From positions 1 to 64,000 of IMG/VR virus record IMGVR_UViG_3300042402_003469: DNA of 64,000 nucleotides; one strand, 5' to 3'. Source of the stretch: a virus. Both the position numbers and the translations under genes were made by a program. The notes under the pieces were generated by a model that saw only the letters and a list, made by a program, of their open reading frames with translations, was not told where the DNA came from and searched no databases. Below, in pieces: positions 1 to 8,282 of the stretch (positions are counted from its first letter, which is position 1; each line of letters begins with the position of its first letter).

Positions 1-285
1 GTCACCTGAAAATGTTTGTCGTTTAATCTCTCCGTTATCCATAACGAAGGCGACACTAACACAAATTATCTTTGCGAATTCGGGAACCAAAGCGGTCCTT
101 TTAGCAAAAATCTCATCTAATGATGATTGAGAGTCTTCAGGAAATCTTTTTTGAAACCAATCAATATATTTAATGAATTGTTCTGCAACTTTAGGATTAC
201 TTGTTTTACAAGTCTCGTAATCTTTACACCCACCTACAGTTTCAATATCTAAGAATAAGATTTTGGTAATTGGAATTTTAATCAT
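1..285 (-). CDS. DnaQ-like 3'-5' exonuclease, N-terminal part (truncated by window edge)
   Basis: The reverse strand reads from ATG at 285 to the window edge, giving 95 residues with no stop. Residues 10-16 (ILFLDIETV) carry the DxE of exonuclease motif I (D13, E15). A later stretch, LVPEFAKIICVSVAF, matches the segment after motif I in the predicted PolB-type 3'-5' exonucleases (PF10108-like) found in many phages. The expected role is 3'-5' hydrolysis of DNA with two bound metals, for proofreading, repair or processing. Motifs II and III would lie outside the window, so activity cannot be confirmed. It is the last visible gene of the leftward operon, three bases downstream of the cytidylyltransferase-like gene. 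Confidence 0.75.
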   Translation of the reverse strand, partial: MIKIPITKILFLDIETVGGCKDYETCKTSNPKVAEQFIKYIDWFQKRFPEDSQSSLDEIFAKRTALVPEFAKIICVSVAFVMDNGEIKRQTFSGD

Positions 286-288
286 AAT

Positions 289-741
289 TTATTTTTTTAT
301 TTCGTTAACAATTTCAGGGTTTTGTTTGATTGTTTGTATAGTAATTAAATCTTTAATTTTGGTTGTAGACCAATTATGTGACCTAGTTGTATAAATCACT
401 TTAATAGGTAAATGGTCTCCCGTGAATCTTTTACCAATATAATCATCACCTAAGATTCTAATGTCAGGTTTGTAAAATTCCATTAGTTTTAGTAACTCAT
501 CTTCGGTTTGATATGTAACAACCTCATCAATATACTTAATCGCCATTAAAGTCTTATAACGTTCGTATACAGGAACAACGGGTTTATATTTGGTAAACCT
601 TGTTTCCGATGGGTCAATTTGTAAAAACACCATAAAATAATCACAGTGTCTTTTAGCTTCTTCAAATGTGTATATATAACCTGGGTGTAATAAATCAAAA
701 TTACCCGCAGTAAATCCAATAATTCCTTTAGTGGTATCCAT
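289..741 (-). CDS. Cytidylyltransferase-like nucleotidyltransferase (TagD/GCT type)
   Basis: This 150-residue protein has the length and motifs of glycerol-3-phosphate cytidylyltransferase/nucleotidyltransferase (HIGH-superfamily) enzymes. These join a nucleotide to a phosphorylated sugar, polyol or alcohol. The N-terminal motif is GNFDLLHPGY (residues 13-22), so the usual HxGH is HPGY with the last His replaced by Tyr. ILGDDY (96-101) and RSHNWSTT (120-127, the ISTT-like motif) are also present. It is followed after one base by a glycosyltransferase gene in the same leftward operon, which suggests it supplies an activated sugar. The substrate cannot be read from sequence, and the Tyr substitution leaves activity uncertain. 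Confidence 0.8.
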   Translation of the reverse strand: MDTTKGIIGFTAGNFDLLHPGYIYTFEEAKRHCDYFMVFLQIDPSETRFTKYKPVVPVYERYKTLMAIKYIDEVVTYQTEDELLKLMEFYKPDIRILGDDYIGKRFTGDHLPIKVIYTTRSHNWSTTKIKDLITIQTIKQNPEIVNEIKK

Positions 742-742
742 A

Positions 743-1957
743 TTAAACTATACTTTTATAAAATTCTGCTCTTGTTTTAGTAACATTATTTAAGTCGTAG
801 GTATCCTTAACCGTTTCATATAATCTTTCTCCCAAATCAGTTACCAAGTTTCTATTTGTTTTAAGTTTTTTAATAAACTTATACCAATCACTATGATTTC
901 TATTTTCATTAACTAATAGTGCATTACCATCAGAAAATTCACCATTTTTTAACGCGTGTTTCAAATCTAAAGTGTACGGACCAATTTCTGAAGCGATTAA
1001 CGCCTTTTTATAGAATCCTGCCTCAATAACCTTTAATTGAGATTTCATACGATTAAACATTGTGTTTTTAATAGGAGCCAAAGATACATCAAATTTTGAA
1101 TAATTCTTAGCATAAGATTGTACAGGTCTTGTCCAAACTCTAACATAAGGTTGGTCATATTGATTCGGAAACTCTTCTTCTTTAAATTTCATTAAGTAAT
1201 TAATGTAATCCTCACTTAACCCCATTCTATTTGTGGTTACAATCTGTTCGTACTTATTCCAAACAGTTTCTTCAGGTCTAATAGGTCTTTGTTTTTGTTC
1301 TCCCGTATCTCTATTAATTTCTGTAATAGTACCTCGAGTGTCAAAACCACATAAGTAAATTTGTAAGTCTTTTCTATCTTCTAAATTAAATTTAGATAAT
1401 GAACCTTCGATTAGTTTTAAATCGTGTAAGTGAGAAGACCCACCTAACCACCCAACTCGTAATTTATCGGACTCTAAGGTTGGTTCGTTAAACTGAGGTT
1501 CTTTTGGGTCGATTGCGTTTGGTAAAACAATAACATTCTTATTTATTTTTCTAATTTCATTAGCAAATAAATTCGTTGTTGTTGTAACGTATCTTGCGGC
1601 CTTTAAATTCGCAACTATTTTTTCGTGAATTTTATGATTTTTAATTAAATCGTAGATTGGGTGTTCAGGACCTGGCATCCAATAATCATCAATATCAACA
1701 ATTGTTATAATACCCATATCGTTTAATGTCTTAAGGAGAGTAGGGGTATTATCGTAGTTTTGACCTACAGTACGATGAATATGAACTATTTGATATTTTT
1801 TCCAATAATTCAAATCATCCACTTTTGGTGTATAATCGATATCTACGTGAAAATCTTCAGGATATAATTTCTGTAAAAAGATGTGAGGGTCAACTGACCT
1901 AAATTTTCCAACACCTGTTTTGTCGGATGGTAGTACTAATACGTTGATTTTAGCCAT
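743..1957 (-). CDS. GT-B fold glycosyltransferase (GT4-like)
   Basis: The 404-residue product starts MAKINVLVLPSDKTGVGKFR. I chose ATG at 1957 because the longer frame needs a TTG start and adds nine unusual residues. A first Rossmann half contains IVHIHRTVGQ and IITIVDIDDYW. After it comes VLPNAIDP, the typical linker before the second GT-B half, then LRVGWLGGSSHLHD. Near the C-terminus, KVIEAGFYKKALIASEIGPY is the GT4-style donor-binding segment. It should transfer a sugar from a nucleotide-sugar to an unknown acceptor. It follows the small-protein genes and precedes the nucleotidyltransferase gene, so the pair may make and attach one sugar. Acceptors could be virion proteins, DNA or the host surface. 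Confidence 0.85.
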   Translation of the reverse strand: MAKINVLVLPSDKTGVGKFRSVDPHIFLQKLYPEDFHVDIDYTPKVDDLNYWKKYQIVHIHRTVGQNYDNTPTLLKTLNDMGIITIVDIDDYWMPGPEHPIYDLIKNHKIHEKIVANLKAARYVTTTTNLFANEIRKINKNVIVLPNAIDPKEPQFNEPTLESDKLRVGWLGGSSHLHDLKLIEGSLSKFNLEDRKDLQIYLCGFDTRGTITEINRDTGEQKQRPIRPEETVWNKYEQIVTTNRMGLSEDYINYLMKFKEEEFPNQYDQPYVRVWTRPVQSYAKNYSKFDVSLAPIKNTMFNRMKSQLKVIEAGFYKKALIASEIGPYTLDLKHALKNGEFSDGNALLVNENRNHSDWYKFIKKLKTNRNLVTDLGERLYETVKDTYDLNNVTKTRAEFYKSIV

Positions 1958-2004
1958 TCTATTTGTTTTCCATAAGAATAACAAAAAAAAGGCAATAAAG
2001 AAAG

Positions 2005-2571
2005 TTATTTTAGTTTTTTGACTTTAGATATTTTACCTTCAAATAGGTGTTTACCAACCTTAATCATCATAATCTCATCTGATTTTGAAGTACTCTCAGT
2101 TATTAAACCATTCTCTTTTAATACCTCCTGAACAACTTCTTTCATCATTTTTCTCAAATCAGTGTTAGATGGTGTTCTTTGGGATTGTTCTTGAACTGGT
2201 TGTTGTGGTTTGTTAGTACCCATTAATTTAGACGCCTTCTCAACTAACTCATCACTTAAGACTGATGTGTTACTTGCGGATAATGGATTTACTGATTGAA
2301 TTGGGTTTTCCATCATTAATCGTTTAATCTCATCAGGTAATTTTGAGTTTAAAATTCTATCTTTAGTCGGTGGCGCGTCATCAATTTGTTTTGGTATATT
2401 TGATTCTGAGACATATTCATTAGGTATATTGTAATTCGCTGATGGAGCTTCATAATTCTCAACCACAGGGGTTTGATAATTAGTAGTTTGGGGAATTCCT
2501 CCTCTACCAATACTATTATGTTTGTCCATAATGGCTTTAGATATTGCCAATTTTTGCATTAAGTCACTCAT
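2005..2571 (-). CDS. Uncharacterised hydrophilic protein, possibly head-core or virion associated
   Basis: No enzyme family was recognised in this 188-residue protein. The N-terminal 60 residues are rich in Asn, Tyr and Pro and probably disordered. A helical segment (LPDEIKRLMMENPI, 78-91) is followed by a Gln-rich linker. The C-terminus is a helix ending in NGLITES (residues 154-160) and then a short basic tail. LITE fits the (L/I)xE pattern cut by T4-type prohead proteases, which makes a scaffold or internal-protein role conceivable. It is in the leftward operon of small proteins, two bases before the WYL-like gene's end. Function is unknown. Confidence 0.7.
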   Translation of the reverse strand: MSDLMQKLAISKAIMDKHNSIGRGGIPQTTNYQTPVVENYEAPSANYNIPNEYVSESNIPKQIDDAPPTKDRILNSKLPDEIKRLMMENPIQSVNPLSASNTSVLSDELVEKASKLMGTNKPQQPVQEQSQRTPSNTDLRKMMKEVVQEVLKENGLITESTSKSDEIMMIKVGKHLFEGKISKVKKLK

Positions 2572-2572
2572 A

Positions 2573-2980
2573 TTATGCTACGTTTTCTTGTGGTGGATTA
2601 TCGAATTTTGCGTTCAAGATTACTTGAGCCATCGTTTTATCTCCATTAAAATTATAACCAGGTCTTGGTTCATTGTAAACTTCTCCTGTGGGTTTTGACG
2701 ATAATATTTTGTCGAGTCTAAAAAGTCTCCACCCTGGTAATGGTTGTTCTCCCTTATAACCTGTGTGTGAAGAACCTTCTTTATCCCAGGCTCTAACCAC
2801 TTTATTATTAGCTTTACTAATACCGATACAAACTGGTTCTATTTCACGTAGTCCTCGACCACCTGGCTCATCACCATCGTAGTATATAATCACAACTTTT
2901 CTTTGTTTTATCGCATCAATAATATCCTCATATGATGCGGTTTCTGTGATTAGTTTAGTAAATGTGGTTAATAGTTTCAT
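2573..2980 (-). CDS. Small WYL-like beta-barrel protein with capsid-targeting-like N-terminus
   Basis: Residues 1-13 (MKLLTTFTKLITE) form a short amphipathic helix ending in LITE. This resembles the capsid-targeting peptides of T4 internal proteins, which are cut after (L/I)xE. The rest (about 20-120) has an SH3/Sm-like pattern: VVIIYYDGD, GLREIEPVCIG, VVRAW and WRLFRLDKI. That recalls the ligand-binding WYL domain, though no DNA-binding domain is attached. The start overlaps the upstream gene by one base (ATG within its stop), so translation is coupled. A packaged or injected role is inference; a standalone WYL fold is a tentative reading. Confidence 0.7.
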   Translation of the reverse strand: MKLLTTFTKLITETASYEDIIDAIKQRKVVIIYYDGDEPGGRGLREIEPVCIGISKANNKVVRAWDKEGSSHTGYKGEQPLPGWRLFRLDKILSSKPTGEVYNEPRPGYNFNGDKTMAQVILNAKFDNPPQENVA

Positions 2981-3270
2981 TAAAAATCAGGATATGTTTT
3001 TGATGAATTAAATTTGTTAATTTTGATTTCACTTTTTCTTTCAACGTTATCAACACTACTACCCGCAAAAGTACTGTAAACATCTAAATCTCCACCCGTA
3101 CCCTTACCTTGTTCATCTCCCGTTGCCAAAGCGTCAGGGTTAGTTGATGAATATGAATTTGTTGAATTGTAGTTGTTCTTAGGAAAAAGTTTTTTTCTTT
3201 CCTGTTCGGCAATCTCAGTTAATGAGTTCTTTTCAGTTTGTGCCAAATCAATAGGTTCTTGTTGTGACAT
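2980..3270 (-). CDS. Small disordered hypothetical protein
   Basis: This 96-residue protein is rich in Ser, Asn, Thr, Gly and Asp, with no hydrophobic core or recognisable motif. A short N-terminal helix (SLTEIAEQERKKLF) contains LTE and IAE, which fit the (L/I)xE processing pattern seen in neighbouring products. It sits between two other small genes of the leftward operon with a one-base overlap and a two-base gap, which supports it being real. The composition suggests a flexible linker, scaffold-like or internal head protein. No function can be assigned. Confidence 0.6.
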   Translation of the reverse strand: MSQQEPIDLAQTEKNSLTEIAEQERKKLFPKNNYNSTNSYSSTNPDALATGDEQGKGTGGDLDVYSTFAGSSVDNVERKSEIKINKFNSSKTYPDF

Positions 3271-3272
3271 AA

Positions 3273-3695
3273 TTATATTATTTTTGAAATTATTTCGTTT
3301 ATTCGTTTTAAACTTTCGGTTATTTTAATATCATCATTATGTGTGTGATGACTTTTACTTGGTCTATTCATATTAGATAACCCTTTAGGGTCATTATCTT
3401 TTGGACTTTGATTAAATGAATTAGATAATCCACTTTCTTTTCTTGCGGTTTTAGAATTCTCTAAAGAATTCCTATCAGAATTTAAAGTCTGATTAACCCA
3501 ATTTAACATAGTATCACCGCCCAAAGAATCCTTCTCACCATTTTCAATTCTATGTTTAATCTTTTTTAGTAAAGAGTAAGACACATTACCTTTAGACAAT
3601 AAATTACCAATAGTCTCTTCATTAGAATGACTTTGTAAATGCTTTGTGATATGTTCAGGGATTTTATATTCTTTCCCGTATAAATCTTTATTCAC
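3273..3695 (-). CDS. Hypothetical basic, helical small protein
   Basis: The 140-residue frame starts with GTG at 3695 and overlaps the upstream gene by 8 bases. It has an N-terminal helical part (IPEHITKHLQSHSNEETIGN). The Ser/Asn/Lys-rich middle includes SKSHHTHNDD. It ends in an amphipathic helix, KITESLKRINEIISKII, whose KITE fits the (L/I)xE pattern of T4 prohead cleavage sites. A related ending occurs in the product of 2005-2571. I do not recognise a family. The tight operon with other disordered proteins suggests head-core or packaged proteins, but this is only inference. Confidence 0.6.
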   Translation of the reverse strand: MNKDLYGKEYKIPEHITKHLQSHSNEETIGNLLSKGNVSYSLLKKIKHRIENGEKDSLGGDTMLNWVNQTLNSDRNSLENSKTARKESGLSNSFNQSPKDNDPKGLSNMNRPSKSHHTHNDDIKITESLKRINEIISKII

Positions 3696-4545
3696 TCTTT
3701 AACATTTTGATTAATTGATTTATTGTAAGTCCTTCTTTTTCCGCCATTTTTTTAAGAGAATCTACATTCTTCTTAATAATTTTAGAAGCTTTATCTTCCT
3801 TTTCACCCAACTCACCATCAGAATTTTTCCTATTCAATAAGATTTCGTCAATAGCTTTAATCATCTTCTGTCTTTGAATTTCAGACAAAGTCATTCTATC
3901 AATAAACCCTTTTTTGTTTCTAATCTTTTTAGGTGCGTTTTTTGTTCTATTACCTGAAGGGTCTTTACCGAACTGTTCAGTTCTTTCTTTTGCTTCGTCA
4001 GGTTCCATCCCCATTTTTTTAACCAAATAATTGAACGTTTCTTTACCATCCATATCTTTAGTTTCCTCATACCCAAACGCTTCGGAATAATCAACTTCAT
4101 TCACAACATTAGTTTCGTCTGAAGTAGACTCACCATAATATCTTCTATATCCTCTAGTAACAGGATTACCTGGCATTCTTGTTGCGGGTACAATTTTATC
4201 GGTAATATTTTTCTGAGTTAACCCCCAATTAATTGGTGGGTATTTAGAATTATTCATTGTTCCGTCATAATCAACTAATTCCTCAATTTCAGATTTTTCT
4301 TTTGAAATTGGTTCAAAATATTTTTTAATTTGTCCTTTGGTTTTTATTTTTTTGTTTTTAAGTATCGATGAAATTCCTTTTTTAACTTTTTCTAAATCTT
4401 TTTTATCAAAGTCAATTTTTTCGTCTTTCTTTCTGGACTCTACCAAAGTATCCGCAATAGAATAGTATAACGATATTTTATCGCTTTTTTCCGTAATGTA
4501 GAAATAATATGGAGTAATAAAATACTCTGTATTCGTTTGAATCAT
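3688..4545 (-). CDS. Hypothetical highly charged protein, first gene of leftward operon
   Basis: This 285-residue protein has an aromatic N-terminus ([20 protein letters not shown]) followed by Lys/Glu-rich helices. A short Pro/Arg/Gly segment ([20 protein letters not shown], about 120-139) precedes an acidic helix region and a basic stretch ([16 protein letters not shown]). The C-terminal helix is [20 protein letters not shown]. There is no signal peptide or membrane segment and no known domain was recognised. It is the promoter-proximal gene of the minus-strand operon, 14 bases after a TATTTAT box. The low-complexity charged composition resembles prohead core or DNA-binding proteins, but function is unknown. 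Confidence 0.65.
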   Translation of the reverse strand: MIQTNTEYFITPYYFYITEKSDKISLYYSIADTLVESRKKDEKIDFDKKDLEKVKKGISSILKNKKIKTKGQIKKYFEPISKEKSEIEELVDYDGTMNNSKYPPINWGLTQKNITDKIVPATRMPGNPVTRGYRRYYGESTSDETNVVNEVDYSEAFGYEETKDMDGKETFNYLVKKMGMEPDEAKERTEQFGKDPSGNRTKNAPKKIRNKKGFIDRMTLSEIQRQKMIKAIDEILLNRKNSDGELGEKEDKASKIIKKNVDSLKKMAEKEGLTINQLIKMLKSE

Positions 4546-4559
4546 TTTACTTTTTACAT

Positions 4560-4566
4560 ATAAATA
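4560..4566 (-). promoter_or_regulatory. TATTTAT promoter-like box for the leftward operon
   Basis: On the minus strand TATTTAT ends 14 bases before the ATG at 4545. It lies back to back with the plus-strand copy at 4580-4586 in a 50-base divergent intergenic gap. This shows that the motif follows gene direction. Confidence 0.55.
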
Positions 4567-4579
4567 CTGCGATACAAGG

Positions 4580-4586
4580 TATTTAT
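4580..4586 (+). promoter_or_regulatory. TATTTAT promoter-like box for the fibre operon
   Basis: The box ends 9 bases before the ATG at 4596. If it acts as a -10 element the transcript would be nearly leaderless. Confidence 0.5.
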
Positions 4587-4595
4587 CATAGAATT

Positions 4596-7500
4596 ATGGC
4601 CTATCAAAATATAAACCAGTATAATTTTAAGAAGTGGTACCTTCTTAACAGGTCCGAGATACAGGATTTTTCCTTATCATCGGACGAAAGAGACTATAAG
4701 GAGGAAGTTATTTTCTCCCCAAACCTTATTGCTGAAAATGACGGGAATAGGTTACCATTTAGTTTTGATTTAGATAATCCGAACAATAGTGAGTTGTTTG
4801 TATTGAATTATAACGCCTATAATCCATACAATAATTTAATTTCTTCTAATTACTATAATCCAAATAATATTGACTTAACTTGTTATAGCTCACAAACAAT
4901 TTGTGATATTGGGTTAACAGGTATTGATAACGGTCTTGTTGACCAAATGACAGGCGAGACCATTACAACTACTGAAGGATTATTGTCGGACTTCCAAAAA
5001 TTCGATAGATTATCTTTCGATAGAAGATTAAAACTACACCAAGTTACAGGATATACATCAGACCCTAATATTAGATTTTCTGGGTTACAAAAAGACATAT
5101 CATATAACGTTGTATCAAAGATATCCCCAAAAATTGGTGTATATCACGAATTATATGGAGGATTTTACCAAGGTTTTTATAAATTATTTGGATACGATTA
5201 TACTTTGTTTCCTGAAAGGGTTAATAAAGGTTGGTCGGTTGAGGTTTTACTTAAACCAAGATTTATTGATGAATTTACACCTCCTTCTAACCAAACAACT
5301 TTAAATAACTTTTATCCTAATAATAAGGACCTGTTCTTTTATTTAGGTACAAGAGCTGAAAATAAATTTTATCATAGTGCCAATGGGAGTCCTTTATCCG
5401 ACCCTACTTATGTTAGGGTTACCGACCCACTAACTTGTCTTAAGACTTGTGGTTGCGCCAGTACCGCAATTACTAATTCTAATTGTATTTCGGTTTATCA
5501 AACTACTGAGACACCTGTTTCACCTGAACCTAATTGCGAATGTGGATGTCAGGAAACTCCTGTTATCATAGGACCTGATAAGGACCCAAAATTAGATGAC
5601 TTATCAAATGCGATTGCATTTAAACTTTGCGGTGACCCACATAATCCTCAAATTGGTGTTAGAATTTTAAGATTTACAGGAGACTGTGTTACCACAGGAA
5701 CCTGTTCAACCACAGGTGTTACATATCAAACAGGTTACACTGTAGATAATTTATGTACACCTAAAGGAATTTATGATTTTTGTGAACAAGTTAATCCTGC
5801 GTTTTTACAACAAGAACATTGGGTTCAATTGGATTTGGTTTGGGAAAGATACACTTGGTTTGACACTTGTGACTTGTGGTATAAAGGTGGTTTAGGGTTA
5901 ATAAGTGAAGACCCATATTTATTTTCATTAGTTAACGAATCTGTTAAATTAATTCAACCTAAATCTGACGTAGGTCCTGATATTGATAAAAGAATTGAGG
6001 TCGTTAGATTAAATGAAAGATGGTTAATTGAAAAAGAGTTTAGAAAAGGACGAATTAAAGTTTACGTTAATGGTAGAATATTCCACACCTTTGAGGATAT
6101 TGAAGAAATAATACCGAGAGCTTTAGATACTGAAAAGGAAAGACAAGTCGGAGTCCCTTACAACGTATCTTGGGGAGGAGGTACTCAAGGGTTACATAAT
6201 AATTTAACATTTACAGGATGTCCTGAATCATTAACAGGTTTAGTTTATCAACAAGACCCAGAATGTTTACCGAATAACATATTACAAGGTACTTCATTAT
6301 CAGGGTTAACAACCAACATTTTATTAGAACAAAATTTTGCAGGGTCATTTGATGGGGGTATATCTCAGTTTAGAATGTACACCGAACCCTTATCTGCAGA
6401 TGAGGTTAAACATAACTTTTTACTATTAAAAGATAAGTTTGAGTTATTTGATTTTGATTGTCCTAATTGTACAGTAATAATCCCTATTACAACAACTACG
6501 ACTACAATAAATCCCATTACGACAACTACAACTACAATAAATCCTATCACTACAACTACAACTACAATAAATCCTATCACTACAACTACTACAACAATAA
6601 TACCTATTACAACCACCACAACTACTTTTTATCCCACACCTACCCCAACCCCTACGATAACTCCAACCGTAACGCCAACCCCAACAGTTACTCCAACCCC
6701 AACAGTTACTCCAACACCTATTGAAAATTGTTTCTTATTACAAGAAAACGGTTTTTATATTCTACAAGAAAATGGTGACAGATTAATAATACAATGTAAT
6801 TCAACACCACCAAACGACATTAATTATTTGATTATACCAAATAATGATATTGATGGTAACAATATATTAAATAACGATTTAAAAGGAGACTATATCCCTA
6901 ATAATGATTTAATCGGAGGGTTTATCCCTAATAATGATTTAAGTGGAAGGTTTGTCCCTAATAATGATTTAAGTGGTAAATTTGTACCTAATAATGATTT
7001 AAATGGAAACAATATTCCGTTTAATGATTTCTATGACAATCACATACCAAACGATGGATTAGGTTCTGAAATAATACCAAATAACGATTTAATTCCCGAA
7101 ATATTAGGTTTAAGTGGAGGATGTTTTACTTTGATAACCCAGCCTTACTTTTTTCCCGAACCAGGTAATATAATATTCCCCGAATTTTCAGCACCTAGTA
7201 GTCAGGGGTTATTAACACCAAATACGTTTGACGTTAATGGTGTTGATTTTAACTATATTGATAATGAAGGAAATGATTTATTTGATTATTTTAGTCCATT
7301 ATTGTCTAACGACTATTTAATCTATTTTAGTCAAAATGGGAATACTGCAATATACCAAGGTAACCCAACTTCATTTGTTGTGGAGTTTGGAGGGTTTTAT
7401 AATGGAGGTACTGATGGTGGTGAGGTAATGACATCACAATTAATATTAATACAACCGTCACCTGTCGATTTTATTGAGGGTGAACCTGTTTGTGTTTGGT

Positions 7501-8240
7501 TTGAGTTGATAGTAACACCAACACCAACACCAACACCAACACCTACTCCAACATCGACGCCAACTCCAACCCCAACTCCAACAGAAACTCCTACACCAAC
7601 ACCAACCCCTACACCAACCCCTACACCAACTCCAATTTTAGATGGATTTGATTACCCAAGTTTTGCTTCAATATCAGGACTTGAATTAGTCGGTACATAT
7701 GTGAGTCAAACATCTAATGAAATTTATTTGACATCACCAACTGTTGCCTCAACAGGTAATCTTTATAGGTCAACATCTGTTAGATATGATAGAGATTTCT
7801 CACTTGAATGGAAATCATATATTGGTGGTGGAACAGGTGCTGACGGATATTGTATACAATGGACAACAATTAATAATGCAAATGGAATTGGCGGTGGAGG
7901 TATCGGTAGAATAGCCAATCCATCAACAATACACGCAATAGGATTTTACACTTACACAATTAATAATTTCCAATGGTTTAAGAATAATGTTTTACAATCA
8001 ACGGATTCGGTTAGTGCGGGTTATTGGAGACAAGTATTATATTTTTGGGCCGATTATAATCACACAAATCAAACGCTTGATTTATATTTTAGTAACGTGG
8101 ATAGTAAACCTATTTCACCAAATAAACAATACACTAGTTTCTCATTTGATTCGACCCCTTATTATATAGGATTTGGAGCAGCAACAGGAGGTGCTCAAGA
8201 TTATCATAATATAGTTGATTGGAAACTAACGTTTGTATAA
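4596..8240 (+). CDS. Multidomain tail fibre/adhesin with LamG-like and L-type lectin-like domains
   Basis: This 1214-residue virion protein is probably a tail fibre or baseplate-attached adhesin. A Cys-rich N-terminal half (to about residue 400) precedes a LamG/concanavalin-like segment (about 400-615) ending [18 protein letters not shown]. Four to five copies of a 10-residue [10 protein letters not shown] repeat (about 629-682) and a TP-rich linker (682-709) follow. Next come repeats of the form (I/V)PNNDLxG (about 748-837), a beta domain and a second TP linker (974-1014). The C-terminal 200 residues look like a legume/L-type lectin: [20 protein letters not shown] and [16 protein letters not shown]. 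That tip could bind host glycans. Thr-rich linkers are likely extended and possible glycosylation sites. It heads the fibre operon, upstream of two glycosyltransferases. Confidence 0.8.
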   Translation: MAYQNINQYNFKKWYLLNRSEIQDFSLSSDERDYKEEVIFSPNLIAENDGNRLPFSFDLDNPNNSELFVLNYNAYNPYNNLISSNYYNPNNIDLTCYSSQTICDIGLTGIDNGLVDQMTGETITTTEGLLSDFQKFDRLSFDRRLKLHQVTGYTSDPNIRFSGLQKDISYNVVSKISPKIGVYHELYGGFYQGFYKLFGYDYTLFPERVNKGWSVEVLLKPRFIDEFTPPSNQTTLNNFYPNNKDLFFYLGTRAENKFYHSANGSPLSDPTYVRVTDPLTCLKTCGCASTAITNSNCISVYQTTETPVSPEPNCECGCQETPVIIGPDKDPKLDDLSNAIAFKLCGDPHNPQIGVRILRFTGDCVTTGTCSTTGVTYQTGYTVDNLCTPKGIYDFCEQVNPAFLQQEHWVQLDLVWERYTWFDTCDLWYKGGLGLISEDPYLFSLVNESVKLIQPKSDVGPDIDKRIEVVRLNERWLIEKEFRKGRIKVYVNGRIFHTFEDIEEIIPRALDTEKERQVGVPYNVSWGGGTQGLHNNLTFTGCPESLTGLVYQQDPECLPNNILQGTSLSGLTTNILLEQNFAGSFDGGISQFRMYTEPLSADEVKHNFLLLKDKFELFDFDCPNCTVIIPITTTTTTINPITTTTTTINPITTTTTTINPITTTTTTIIPITTTTTTFYPTPTPTPTITPTVTPTPTVTPTPTVTPTPIENCFLLQENGFYILQENGDRLIIQCNSTPPNDINYLIIPNNDIDGNNILNNDLKGDYIPNNDLIGGFIPNNDLSGRFVPNNDLSGKFVPNNDLNGNNIPFNDFYDNHIPNDGLGSEIIPNNDLIPEILGLSGGCFTLITQPYFFPEPGNIIFPEFSAPSSQGLLTPNTFDVNGVDFNYIDNEGNDLFDYFSPLLSNDYLIYFSQNGNTAIYQGNPTSFVVEFGGFYNGGTDGGEVMTSQLILIQPSPVDFIEGEPVCVWFELIVTPTPTPTPTPTPTSTPTPTPTPTETPTPTPTPTPTPTPTPILDGFDYPSFASISGLELVGTYVSQTSNEIYLTSPTVASTGNLYRSTSVRYDRDFSLEWKSYIGGGTGADGYCIQWTTINNANGIGGGGIGRIANPSTIHAIGFYTYTINNFQWFKNNVLQSTDSVSAGYWRQVLYFWADYNHTNQTLDLYFSNVDSKPISPNKQYTSFSFDSTPYYIGFGAATGGAQDYHNIVDWKLTFV
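6482..6640 (+). repeat. 30-base tandem repeats encoding [10 protein letters not shown]
   Basis: Near-identical 30-base units alternate ACA/ACT/ACG threonine codons with an AATCC(T/C)AT(C/T)AC joint. About five units are present. A similar Thr-run grammar recurs in the tail sheath gene at 27952-28071. Confidence 0.85.
6838..7104 (+). repeat. Repeats encoding PNNDLxGxx units
   Basis: Eight to nine imperfect units of about 30 bases centre on CC(T/A)AATAATGATTTA and encode PNNDL followed by a Gly-containing turn. They probably form a short solenoid or beta-roll spacer between fibre domains. Confidence 0.75.
7513..7635 (+). repeat. Thr-Pro codon repeat
   Basis: An array of ACACCAAC-type codons encodes about 20 Thr-Pro dipeptides with single Ser and Glu breaks. 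It links the central part of the fibre to its lectin-like tip. A shorter version lies at 6640-6722. Confidence 0.85.
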
Positions 8241-8260
8241 CACAAATAAAAAATAAACGA

Positions 8261-8267
8261 TATTTAT
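8261..8267 (+). promoter_or_regulatory. TATTTAT promoter-like box
   Basis: TATTTATAAATA begins here and ends with a T4-late-like TATAAATA (8265-8272). The heptamer ends 15 bases before the ATG at 8283. Confidence 0.6.
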
Positions 8268-8282
8268 AAATAAAAAAATAAA

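Noticed and set aside
1958-1984. Longer start (TTG) for the GT4-like glycosyltransferase
   Set aside because: ATG at 1957 begins a normal GT-B N-terminus; the extra nine residues look like untranslated leader.
6365-6619. Minus-strand frame of 84 residues rich in Val
   Set aside because: It is the antisense of the poly-Thr repeats; composition follows from ACA/ACT codons read backwards and there is no start context.
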